Assembly (NCBI GenBank): GCA_000750105.3
Contig: JPHH03000121.1
Span: 1-28,340, forward strand
Length of the DNA: 28,340 bases
DNA from: Tolypocladium sp. Sup5 PDA-1
Taxonomy: Eukaryota; Ascomycota; Sordariomycetes; Hypocreales; Ophiocordycipitaceae
Reading direction: 5' to 3'
The first letter of the stretch is position 1. Every line of letters starts with the position of its first letter. Of the stretch, positions 1-10,069 are shown one piece after another. Both the position numbers and the translations under genes were made by a program. The notes below the pieces were generated by a model that saw only the letters and a program-made list of their open reading frames with translations, did not search any database and was not told where the DNA came from.

Positions 1-1640
1 TAGCTATAATAACCCTATAGTATTAAGTCCGTAAAATAGTTAGGTTATAGCTATAAGATATAAATCTAGCTAAATATAGCTTTAGGATTTAGAAAGATAT
101 AACTTTCTTATAGGGCGAGGCTAACCCGGACTAGGAATAGCGTTTCTAGGATTAAGTAATATATTATAAGGGCTAAGGAAAGGATAGCTACGATACTCTC
201 CTTAACTAAATAATTAACTTCCTTAAAAGCGTTATAGCTAACGAGCTCGGAATTAGAGGAGGAAACGAGTTCTAGCTTAGGTATAATAAGGGCGCTGCCT
301 TCTAGTATTTTAATAATACTAAGGTATTACTTAAAGCCCTATACTTCCCTTTTCTCTAGAACGCTTTACTTATTACGATTAGGGGTATATACTTATTCCC
401 TAGGATACTAGTAAACGTAACTTATCCCTATAACTATATTATACTAGTAAGATATAATTCGACTATAGTAATCGACCCCTTTTATTTTCTACCCTATAAG
501 TAACCCTAGCGCGAAGATATATAATAGAAACTATCTCTCCCTTAGAGAGTTAAGAGGAATCGAATATAGAGGGAATAAGGTTATATAATAGTAAGAATAT
601 CGAGGAGACTTCCCTAGAGCCCTAAGGGACTAATTAATCTTAGAAGCCTAGAACTATAGCTAGTTTTATAGACTCCTTAGCGCTTTACGTCTCCCCCTAT
701 AATACTATAGGGAAGCGTATTCGTATTATATAAGATATTAAGGATAAGCTCGAGCTAGGACCCCTTTAATAGAATAACGCTAACTCTAAGGGCATAACCT
801 TCTTTATCTCGAGAATAAATAATACCTATAAGAGGAACCTCTAGTACGCTAACCCCTTAGCTAAGGTATCTTTAGATAAGTACCTATAACTTAGTTCGAT
901 AGATATACTAGGACCGCCTTAATAATAAGTCTACTTAGGGCTTACTACTAAACTCGGACGTTAAACTAACCTATACCCCGTTATACCTCTAGAACTCTCG
1001 CGCCTATAACTTAGTTCGATAGATATACCTAGACCGCTATAGTAATAAGTTTACTTAGAGCTTACCGCTAACCTTATATACTAGATCGATCTATGCCTTA
1101 TTATACCTCTAAAGCTCTCGCTCTAGCGGGTTAGTTAGCTAGATATTAGGGGTAGAATATACTAACGATAAGTTCCGTTACGAGCGAGTTAAAGGGGAAT
1201 AGATAGTCTTAAATAGCTCTAATAGGGGTAATAGCGATAATAAGCTATATATAATAGGTAGAGGCGGCTATACTATAACTATAGAGCTTATAGACGCGCT
1301 TAGTAGACTCTTTAAGAAACGCGCTATAGTTCTATTCGTTAAGTTCGATAGAGGATATGCTATATCTACCGCGCTAGGGCTTATTAACTATAACTCTTAG
1401 TAGCGTTTAAAAGACTAGCTATTGCCGCTTACTTAGTCCCCTTGTCTTATAGCTAGGCCTTCTAGGGCTAAACGCGCTATAAGGCAATAAGAAGAGAATA
1501 TAGCGCGGATAGAATATAAGAAGATCGAAAGGGATATAGACTAGCTATAGCTTAATATACCGCGAGCTAAGAGGACCTAATATCGCTAAATAGATAGTCC
1601 CTATATTCCTTTATTTCGTTTTATTATTTCTTTTATCTAT
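1..1640 (+). mobile_element. RIP-mutated coding-like 3' part of repeat element X
   Basis: No open frame survives, because the stretch has almost no CA or TG dinucleotides and is full of TA. On the plus strand, runs of codons interrupted mainly by TAG (as from TGG or CAG) can be read at about 1170-1600, rich in Arg, Lys and Glu near 1480-1590. This suggests the decayed end of a transposon ORF lying just before the LTR-like part of X. The part after 1376 is repeated inverted at the right end of the window. I cannot name the protein. That it belongs to a transposon is inferred from repetition and RIP damage, not from a domain match. Confidence 0.45.
883..1122 (+). repeat. Two tandem 120-bp units in RIP block
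   Basis: The string CCTATAACTTAGTTCGATAG occurs at 883 and again at 1003. The two 120-bp units stay alignable to the end, both finishing with TTATACCTCTA followed by GCTCTCGC-like sequence. The period is exactly 40 codons, so it may record a duplicated segment of a former protein. The units differ mostly by C/T and G/A changes. Confidence 0.75.
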
Positions 1641-2411
1641 AGTTAGGGAGGTAATAGGATAGTTTAGTAAAGCTAGAGTTTAGGCTTATTACTAGGATTA
1701 CCTACGTTATGCGTTACCTTCGTACTTTATTTATATAAGGTTATCTACTAAGGGCTATTCTTTCTTTCTTTCGCGTTTATAACTACCTAAGGGTAGTCAG
1801 CGCCTATATAAGGAGGAGTTTATTAGGGTATTAGTATAGACCCCTAACTAGAAAAAATAGAAAATATAAAAAAGTAAAGGAATATTAGGACGCCTAGCGA
1901 GTCTATAGGTATAAGAGAGATATCTATATCCCTATAAATAAATAGTCCCCTATATATATATTAACGTAAGTTATAATATTTATAAGATTTCGAGATTCTA
2001 ATAATAAAAAATCCTAGTTAATTCCTCTTATATTTTAAGATAGCTATATTTGCCTCTCCTTGCCTCTTTACCTTTAACTTATATAATATAAAGACTTATT
2101 TATATAGGCGCTAATTTATAGACTATACGCTACTAAGCTAATATTCTAACTTATATAGAGATAGTCGCTCTAACTTATACGGCAACGGTCGCTCTAACTT
2201 ATATAGCAACGGTCGCTCTAACTTATACGGTAATAGTCGCTCTAACTTATATAGGGATACCTATCTTATCTTATATATTAAGTAGCGCACTAACTTATAT
2301 AACGACTTATATTACTAACTAATAGCTAACTTCTTAGGTAGGGACTAACTCTATAACTTATACGATAATTATTATACTTAGCCTTTAGTATATTCGTTCC
2401 CCCTTAATAAA
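1376..2411 (+). repeat. Left copy of repeat X (LTR-like), inverted relative to 27377-28340
   Basis: The reverse complement of the last 964 bases of the window aligns with this segment throughout, from AGGGCTTAT at 1376 to CCCCCTTAATAAA at 2411, after which the two copies diverge abruptly. This copy carries about 70 bp (roughly 2080-2148) that the right copy lacks. It is also far more RIP-mutated: positions that are CA or TG on the right are TA here. The inner part (about 1650-2411) looks like an LTR preceded by a short purine stretch and by coding-like sequence, so X is probably an LTR retrotransposon seen at its 3' end. The LTR limits are inferred. Confidence 0.8.
2147..2242 (+). repeat. Four 24-bp tandem units inside X (left copy)
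   Basis: Units starting TAACTTATA and ending GTCGCTC lie at 2147, 2171, 2195 and 2219, followed by a partial unit. They match the 24-bp units of the right copy at 27543-27638 on the other strand, with C-to-T and G-to-A changes. Confidence 0.85.
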
Positions 2412-4160
2412 CTATATAATAGTAAGATACTAAACTCTAGTTAATAAACTAATAAAAAGTAGAATAACTAGAGAAATAGGGGCGCTTACTAAATTATATA
2501 TATCTTTTTAACTAATATATTATTTATATTAGCTTAAGCTAGTAAACTTAAAGCTATAATTAATCTTTAGGACTTTATATTAATTATTATACCCTATTAT
2601 ATAAGTAATTTTAAAGATATTATTAGCGATATGTAAGTAATATATATCTTAGAATTTCTCTAGGAATATTATAAAGCTATAAATAGCTAGCGCTTTTATA
2701 TTAATTTAGTAATACCTTAGAGCTAAATTACTAGCGATAAGGTTAACTTCTTCCTCCTTATTATTTACTTCCTCTTTTTCTTTATCTTCTTCCTCTAAGG
2801 GAAGAATATAATAACTAGGATTATTTAGATTATTAATAAAAGAACTAGCATTATTAAAGGCAATAGATAAAGAGAGAATAATAATAAATAAACCCTCTAG
2901 TTCCTTTACTATTAGTATAGTTAAGCTAATAAAAGGATTTAAGAGTAATACGCTAGGCGATTTATCCTAGTAATTAGAGTTATATACCTTAATAATTAAT
3001 ATAAGAGAAATAATTAAGACCTTATCGTTAGTCTCTATAGAATTATCCTCTTTAAATAATATTATTTCCTTTTTTACTTAAATATAAGCTTTCGAAGATA
3101 TTAGTAATTCCCTAGCGATAAATAAGTTTATTACTAGCGAGTTTAAGGCGAGTTCTTTCTTAATAAACTCCTAGGGAGCTAGGCCTTTATTAAAAGGGTT
3201 AGATATAATATTATTAGCTAGATAAGGGCAATAATAAGAGTAGATAAGAGAAATATCCTTATTAGAGGATAACTCTATATATATATACTTTTAAGTAATA
3301 GAAGTATAATTTATTTCCTTTAAGCTAAGAATAGCTAGCCCCTTTCTCTTAGGACTATAAGGTATAACCGAGGAGATTTACTAAGGAATAATAATTAATA
3401 AATTTTAATAAATATTTTCTATAATATATATTAAACTATATCCTATAAGAGTTAGCATTCTAGGTAAAGGAGTAGCTTATAATAGTAAACGTATAGGAGA
3501 TAGTCTAATACTTTTATTATAATCTTAGCTCTAATAAGCCTAAGTACTTAACGTAATTATATAACTAGTCTTCTTACTATAACTAGCTTTTAGAGTTTCT
3601 TTAATATAAACTATAGTAATATAAGTAGAATAATATTATAAGTAATATTAAGGCGAATTAAAGGTATTTTATTAGTAATAGATAAGAGGCTAAGAAGTAA
3701 GGTTTATATAAAAGAAAAGTAAGGAAAAGAAAACTATAAATAAATAATAGCGATTAATAATAATTATTATTTACTAATAATTTAAGTTATATATATTATC
3801 TCTATAATAATTACTTTTAAAGTAACTTATTCTATTATTATAGAAACTTTACTTATTTACCTCTAGTTTATTATATATTCGCTATTAAATTACCTTATAC
3901 TTACTTATTACTAATCGAGCTAATTACTAAGAGAGGGGGGATAATTATAAGGTTTAGGGGTATTAATACTAGGAAGCTAGGCTATAATAAGGAGCTAGGC
4001 TATAAGGTTAAGTATAATAGAATAATACCTAGGTTACGTAAATAGTTATAGTAACTTAAGCGCGAGTTAGTAGTAAACTATTACCTTAGTAAGCTTAAGT
4101 CTTATATACTTAATAGAATATACTTATGCTCCTGCCTAATAATCCTACCTCCTTATAGGT
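2412..4160. other. Extremely AT-rich RIP block, no assignable gene
   Basis: This stretch follows the sharp end of repeat X and precedes the valyl-tRNA synthetase relic. CA and TG are nearly absent and stops occur in all frames. Lys/Arg-rich and Asn/Tyr-rich runs can be read on the plus strand around 3650-3900, but I recognise no domain. It is most likely decayed transposon sequence. Confidence 0.6.
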
Positions 4161-6550
4161 AATTAATCTATTATATAATTAAATACTTATTCGAGTTAGC
4201 GTTATATAGCCTTTAACTCGGGGTTATCTAGGATAGGGTTATACTACGGGTACTAGGCGAGTATAATAGACTTAGTATTATCCGCTAGGCGACGAGGCAT
4301 TCTCTACTATATCTCCTTAGTAATAAAGGGCATAAAGGGGTAGATTAGCGTTAAGACAGGCTCTAGAGTAGTATAGAGCGTCTAAATAGCTGAATCGCGC
4401 TCCTTATTAGTGCTATCGCGGATAATAGCCTTAGAGTTCTCGATATAGATATCGCATAGCTCGGCGTACTAGTAATAGTAGACCAGGACCATGGATTTTA
4501 AGAACTCTTAGTTAGCTAGAGCTAGGTTAATATCCCTCGCGGCGCGAATTATCTTATAAAGGATCCACCGCTCTGCTAGCGTCTTGCCTCTAATAGCATT
4601 ATCCTTCGAAGGGGCGAGGTCCTACGGTAGGCTACCTAGGACGTACTTAGTAGCCTAGAAGATCTTAGTATAAAATTTCCGGGAACCGTGGATAACCTTA
4701 ATAATAAGGTTAATATCGGCGCTACTAGTAGTCGCGTTAATTATAGTAAACCATAGAGCGTCGGCACTATACTAGTGGGATGCCGTCGGGGAACGCTGTC
4801 TTTTAGTACTTAGTTACCTTCTAGACCTCGTAGGGGTGTAAATTGCCTTAGTAGAGCTTCTTTTATAAGTCCTTAAGCTTAATACTAGCGATACCGTCTA
4901 TAGGATCAATAACGCTACCCAGAGACTTGCTTATCTTCCTACCCTCCGAGTTACGGATAAGACTATAGTAGTAGACCTCCTTAAAGGGGATCTTTCCCGT
5001 TATCTTTAGGCCTAGGGTAATTATTCGGGCGATCTAGAAAAAGAGAATGCCCTAGCCGGCCTCTAGAATAGATGTAGGGTATAGATTCTCGAGATCGTGA
5101 GTCTTATTAGGCTATCCTAGTATATTAAACGGCTATAAGCCGGAAGAGAACCACGCTATGTGTTTATAAGTACTAATAGCCTTAGAGATAAGGTAGTTTA
5201 GTGGACTTACTGTTAAGAATATCTTGATCTTAGTCGAGAGTAAACTCCTTGCCAGGCAGAGCGGCGGTGGCCTTCTTCTGGGCCTCCTCTTGCGTCCTCC
5301 TGGAGAACTAAAGCTTGTCCTCCGGAATTTCGCCTGCTCCTCCCTTAATCTTGGCGAATAGGCCGGGCATCGATGTCCCTACCATAGCTGTCTGCTAATG
5401 CACTAATCGTTGATGTCCTCGAGCCAGCGGAAATAGCTCCTCTCGGCAGTGTTAGGGCGGATCTTAATCTAACCGTCGCGGACGACCTTGATAGCGGGCT
5501 TAGCCAGCTCCTTTATCCGGGCCCACTACTGGGGCTTCATAATGGGCTCAGTGATGTCATTGGACTTGTCGTAGAGCGGGACCTTCATGGGGTTTTCCTT
5601 CTTATCGACGTAAAGGCCCTTCTCTTTTAGGGCGTCCTAAATAGAGTATCGGACTTCGAAACGCCACTAACCCTTATAGGGTCCGGCGTTCTCGTTTATT
5701 AGACCGTCGTCGGTATAGTAAGGATGTTAATGAACTTGAGGTTGTGCTTCTAACTAAAGGTAATATCGGTTGGGATTGTGGGCGGGAGTAAGCTTCACGG
5801 CACCGGTACCAAACTCTATGTCGATATATGTACTCGTCGGCAACGATGGGTAGCTTCTGGACCTTAATAAAGGGATGAATGGCGTTCTTTCTAACGAGGT
5901 GCTTATATCTCTCGTCCTTGGGGTAGACGGCGATACTAGTATTACCTAGCATGGTCTTAATATGGGTTGTGGCTACCTCTAGGGTCTCGTTGGATCCCTT
6001 AATGGGGTACCTGAAGTAAATAATAATACTAAACTCGACCTTCTTGTCGTATCCGGGGACGTCGAGGAGCGTGCGACCCTTAATCTCCTTGTTGACGACC
6101 TTAAGGTTAGATAGTGCGGTATTAAGCTTCGTGCACTAGTTGACGAGTCTGTTTGCTCTATAGATGACGCCCTCCTAAACCGTCTCGACGAACTTTTCTC
6201 GGCCGAGGTCGTGACTCGTCTTCTGCTGCCGCCTCTATAGCATATTCTCGATAACGTTGCGTCGGGATCCCGGCGTGGTCGTAGCCGGGGACCCACAGGG
6301 TCGTCTTGCCGTTTATTCGGTTCTATCGAATTATGACGCCTTGTAGGGAGTCACCCAGGGCGTGGCCCATGTGGAGGGCCCTAGTAACGTTAGGGGAGGA
6401 TGGATAATGACGAAGCTGCTGGCCTTCTTGACCTTGCCTTCCGCGGTGAACTCGGGTTTGAAGAAGCCCTGCTTCTCCCACTAGTCGTACTAGGCGGACT
6501 CGACGGCGATGGGATCATAGGCTTTGAAGTGAGGTTTAGCTAGCACAATG
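4160..6550 (-). pseudogene. RIP-degenerated valyl-tRNA synthetase copy
   Basis: Read on the minus strand, the order of class I valyl-tRNA synthetase motifs is clear. PPPNVT plus the HIGH-type signature HMGHALGD lies at about 6350-6400, followed by LWVPGYDHAGIPTQ near 6260-6310. The segment with MLGNTSIAVYPKDERYKH begins at 5952. KVPLYDKSNDITEPIMKPQ lies near 5530-5590, the KMSKS loop read as KISKS lies near 4935, and the anticodon-binding part with RWILYKI and ELCDIYIENSKAIIRD lies at about 4430-4570. About 800 residues are represented. The N-terminal extension and C-terminal coiled coil of full-length fungal enzymes (about 1,050-1,100 residues) are missing. Trp codons are repeatedly TAG, Gln codons are stops and frames shift, so it is not functional. 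An active ValRS gene must exist elsewhere. Confidence 0.9.
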
Positions 6551-6610
6551 ACCAGTTCCTAGCAAACGCGACCTACTGTAATCTCAGACCCCGCTAGGCG
6601 CTAGGGTATA

Positions 6611-7120
6611 GTTACTGGCAACGGTGCAGGGGCAGGCGTAGATTCGTAGCGCTTCTACATAGCGTCGGTGACTGGCTACCAGTGACTGAATAGTGTGCGC
6701 CATAGCGGTTACTGGCACTCTCTAGCCCTTACCTTTAAGTGACCGGTAACCTTGGCCGGGCGGTTACTGGCTACTCCGGGATAACAGCAACGACGCTTGA
6801 TGGTTACTGGTAGCTGTAGCTTTGGGGGTTACTAGCAGCACCTAGCTACCGGGAACAAGGGCCTAGAGGTTACTAGAACCTGTTAAATACCGGCAAACTC
6901 TCTCTATAGGTTACCGGCGGCCCCAAGCTGCCAGCAACTGCAGCTGGGCGGTTAATTGCACCGGGGCTCTGCTCTGGCCGTCGTTAATGGCACCTAGTCA
7001 ACCGGCTCTTATCGGTTAGTGGTATCTCGGTACACAGGTCGTCGTAGTTACTGGTACCTTCAGCATATTGAGCTGGGTGCTGTTTGCTGACTGTTTCACA
7101 GGGTACTGCCCTCTGCTGGT
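6611..7120 (+). repeat. Degenerate GGTTACTGG minisatellite
   Basis: A GGTTACTGGCA-like motif recurs at 6610, 6667, 6707, 6762, 6802, 6827, 6868, 6909, 6950, 6982, 7014 and 7046. Spacing is mostly 40-41 bp up to 6950 and then about 32 bp. The reverse motif (CCGGTAAC, for example at 6741) also occurs between units. Only the motif is conserved, and the rest of each unit has drifted. No ORF explains it. It sits between the ValRS relic and the Fta2-like ORF. Confidence 0.7.
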
Positions 7121-7162
7121 AGCCTTTGACCCCGCCACTGGCTCACTTTCAAGTGCATTTGC

Positions 7163-7720
7163 ATGCCGGACAGATCGCTGGACAACTGCACGCTGCTGTT
7201 GCTAGCATCTAGCATGTATCAGAGCTTCTATCACTTCCTCCACTCTGAGAGGACGAGCCAATTCAACTGGGGGCCTCTGTTAGGGGACGGAGTTCCTAGT
7301 GACACGGTTGCCTTCCATACAGACCCATTCTACGCAGAATGCCGAGCGTACGGGAAAATAAATGAGGCCCAGGAAAAGGGAGCTCTCAAGCAGCAGATCG
7401 CCATCCCTTGCCGAGGGTTTGTACTATTACCTGATGAGGACAGACAAAGGCTGGAGAACCGCGGCTTCGACCTAGAGGACTGCCTTGACGCCGATGTGGA
7501 TCCATGGTCGCCAGAGTCAACGCCAAGGGCGCTTGTTTGCGCTATTGTAAAGGACCTTGCGAGCCACGACTCTGGTGTCAACTCCGGGAGCTTGAAAGGG
7601 ATATTAAGGGGTATTAAGCGGCTGAATAAGCTGGAGGTATATAATACGGATATTCGCGTGGACAACTTTAGGGATGGATGTCTAGTTGATTTTGGCTCAG
7701 CACGGACCGAACCGCATTGA
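7163..7720 (+). CDS. Fta2-like (Sim4 kinetochore subunit family) ORF, probably truncated
   Basis: This 185-residue ORF starts at an ATG. It carries the family pattern: DPFYAECRAYGKI at about residues 55-67, a middle block (CRGFVLLP) at about 84-91, a conserved Lys block (CAIVKDL) at about 126-132, and a C-terminal kinase-like loop (NTDIRVDNFRDGCLVDFGSARTEPH region) at about 161-185. The Fta2 family is a group of small kinase-fold-like proteins expanded in Pezizomycotina. Most members are of unknown function, so a kinetochore role should not be assumed. The ORF ends right after TEPH at TGA (7718-7720). A second TGA follows at 7724-7726, and the same frame then stays open to about 7950. The tail therefore looks cut off by two stops, making this either a short functional version or a decaying copy. 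Confidence 0.6.
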   Translation: MPDRSLDNCTLLLLASSMYQSFYHFLHSERTSQFNWGPLLGDGVPSDTVAFHTDPFYAECRAYGKINEAQEKGALKQQIAIPCRGFVLLPDEDRQRLENRGFDLEDCLDADVDPWSPESTPRALVCAIVKDLASHDSGVNSGSLKGILRGIKRLNKLEVYNTDIRVDNFRDGCLVDFGSARTEPH

Positions 7721-8177
7721 TATTGACATGGCCATTCGCCTGATTTCCGACTGGCCTCTCCCAGCATTGATACCCCGCTGCCTCAAGCGAAGGGCAAACA
7801 AGGCGCCCGGTTGACGATTTCTGACGAGGAGATGCACATGTACCCGAAGCCGCTGCTTGATGTGAGAAACGAGCTCAAATTCCTCAAAAGAATGAAGGGA
7901 GGGAGTCTGAATAACCTCAAGTTTGCGGTTCAACACCTCGGACTTGGTTGATGCTGTCGCAGAGCCTATCCGCTCGCGATCCGTCTCGGTCGACGTCCCG
8001 CAGACGCCGAAGAGGGAAGATAATATCGGATCGCGCGCTGCGACAACAGACTCGGAATCGCACCTTTTACAGTTCAATTCGACGTTGGGCGCGGCCATCG
8101 TCATGCCGGGCATGGTGGCTGCAGGCGTTGCTACGAGGTGGGCATCAAACTGTCGGATTGAACTGTTGACCTACTGA
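7721..8177 (+). other. Open-frame remnants downstream of the Fta2-like ORF
   Basis: After the two TGA codons the same frame runs on for about 75 codons, including DEEMHMYPKPLLDVRNELK at about 7820-7880, and stops near 7950. From 7923 another plus-strand frame without an ATG is open to 8177, containing a Ser/Arg-rich stretch and a hydrophobic Ala/Gly/Val segment near its end. These could be one gene broken by frameshifts, or chance. The minus strand is also open at 7697-8113. I recognise no family. Confidence 0.3.
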
Positions 8178-8385
8178 GGAAAAAGCAAGGAAACCTCCGT
8201 CTTGGCACGGAGGTCAGAAGGAAGGTAAAGAGGGGACTAATTCCCCCACAGCCAGAAAACGAGGCATGCTTCAATTGATCAAGAATTGGGACTCTGATGC
8301 TGTAATTTTCCTCTGAGATGACCTATAAGCAAATCGGAACCGCATAACGCGAGAGATATCATCCAGCATCCGCTCTTCGCTCTCA

Positions 8386-9730
8386 CTAAGCAGTGGGAGG
8401 ACCTCGACTACGCCAGCTCTGCCCGTTCCCACCGCCTCCGCAGAACGTTCGAAAATCACTCGGCGTCCTTTCAGGTTCCCGAGTCGAACGTAATGAAGAC
8501 AAAGAGCCAAACGCAGAGGTGAACCAACGCTTTAACAGAGGAAATATCATGGGAAAGTTAGTCGTGACCACCGCGACGAACGTCTCTCGAACTGCCCATG
8601 AGCCGGCAAGTTGCGCACCGTTGACAGAATCCTGTGCCAATTTACGTCAGAAAGTTATGCTTCATCCCATCGACCGGGCAAAACTCACAGTGATAATAAG
8701 AATACAGCGAAGAGTAGCGCAAACGATGACAAACAGGCCTCCACTAAACAGAACTATTAAGCCTATTTTCTTTAAAGGCCTGAAGGTAGATTCCCACAGC
8801 ATAGGAATGGGTATAGATAGAAGGTATAAGTCGGTGGAGACATTGAACGAGAAGTACACCCATATGATCTGATTAGATACGGCGGGCTGACAGACATCTA
8901 GAGCATAGAAGGGTTCTAATGTTACCTCAACACGGGACACGGGGCCATGGCGATAAGACTTACTGCCTGGATTTGGATGAACCTGCCAGTAGTTACTGAA
9001 TGGACGGCATGCAAGAAACAGGTTTGCTAATACGGCTAACCAGCTTGCAATAAGGAAGCCAAAGCCGATGTAAATGCGGGTCAGATAATGTCGGCCCAGG
9101 CGGGCCTATGGTATGTATTAGTCATTGATCCTAGAGTGAGATTCGTCTACAGTCGCTTATACCGTCAGTCGAATATAAAACACTAGCAGTGATGCTTTGA
9201 GTGCCCAAAGCACCGCCGAATAACTGGGCCACCCAGCCAGCTGGATCTTGGAGCCAATCACCCTGACCCATACGAGAACGTTAGTTAGGAAGGGGGGGAA
9301 ATGCCACTCTCGCGTTGGCGAAGCTTTTGTTCACGAACCTCAGCCTGTACTCGGGGCTATAGGTGGGCAGCGCAGCCCGTTCATCGTCCGTCATGCCATT
9401 GTTGGCGAGCCCATGGGCTACGTAACCAACGGAGTATGCGAGACTAGTCTCGATGACGTAGAATACCTACGCGGGCATTAATTAAGGGCTAACTGGCAAC
9501 AAGATCAATGGGTAACACACCGCTGCAACCCAGACGAGGTAGTCATCTGCCTGCGGGCCTTTGAAGTTCACCGACCTCACCCGAGCATATGTCCTCAGCG
9601 ATGTGATGAAGAGACCAATTGCAAGAAGTGTCCATGCTTCGGTGGCGAATCTTTCGAACGCCGCTTGGGCGGCCGTGGCTGCTGCCGCGTCTTCAGACTT
9701 CATAGGGCCAAAAGAATTTTCCAAGGACAT
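8386..9730 (-). CDS. Fungal rhodopsin-domain integral membrane protein (Pth11/SAT20-like), 6 exons
   Basis: Exons (minus strand) are 9730-9521, 9466-9339, 9262-9163, 9105-8964, 8897-8689 and 8631-8386. All five introns (54-76 nt) have GT-AG ends, and the joined length of 1,035 nt gives 344 residues. The start ATG begins MSLENSFGPMK. Family landmarks are TLLAIGLFITSLRTYARVR plus ADDYLVW in the first membrane segment; ETSLAYSVGYVAHGL; QLAGWPSYSAVLWALKASLL; ACRPFSNYW; CQPAVSNQIIWVYFSFNV; STDLYLLSIPIPMLW; IGLIVLFSGGLFVIV; and GSWAVRETFVAVVTTNFPMI. The protein should be a seven-helix plasma-membrane protein. The family is called rhodopsin-like but is not shown to bind retinal, and its ligands are unknown. 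The ORF stops at TAG 8386-8388 after RGPPTA. A second frame immediately after encodes LSESEERMLDDISRVMR and runs to 8271, which fits the usual tail of this family, so a frameshift seems to have removed about 40 residues. Confidence 0.85.
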
Positions 9731-10069
9731 CGTGAGAAGTTTTGAGTCGAGCCTTAGTGCGCCGTAAGCATCAGGTAAACGTTGGTCTAACCGGAGAAGA
9801 TTGCGGAGGTCTTAAGTACTAAATTGCGATAAAAATACTAATGCCCGGTTCCTACTAAGTATGCATTGCGGCGAACATGAGCGGAGATGCTCATTGATTC
9901 TGACAAGACGTCATAGAGCAATCACGACTACGTCATTCCAAACTCCGTATTGACGTAGCCCACTTATGATGTCCAGTATATTCTTGTCTTTCGCGCTTCT
10001 TTTTCATGCCGTAGCTATGGCGAAGCATGGCCCAGCGTTATGGTCCCAGCGCCAATCGAACTGGCATTT
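9731..10069. other. Intergenic, upstream of the rhodopsin-domain gene
   Basis: No supported ORF lies here. The segment probably carries the promoter of the minus-strand gene starting at 9730 and the end of the ankyrin relic. I see no clear TATA or CCAAT arrangement. Confidence 0.5.

Noticed and set aside
7697..8113. 138-codon minus-strand ORF
   Set aside because: It starts inside the conserved end of the Fta2-like ORF on the other strand and resembles nothing known.
8393..8872. 159-codon plus-strand ORF
   Set aside because: Antisense to exons 5 and 6 of the well-supported rhodopsin-domain gene.
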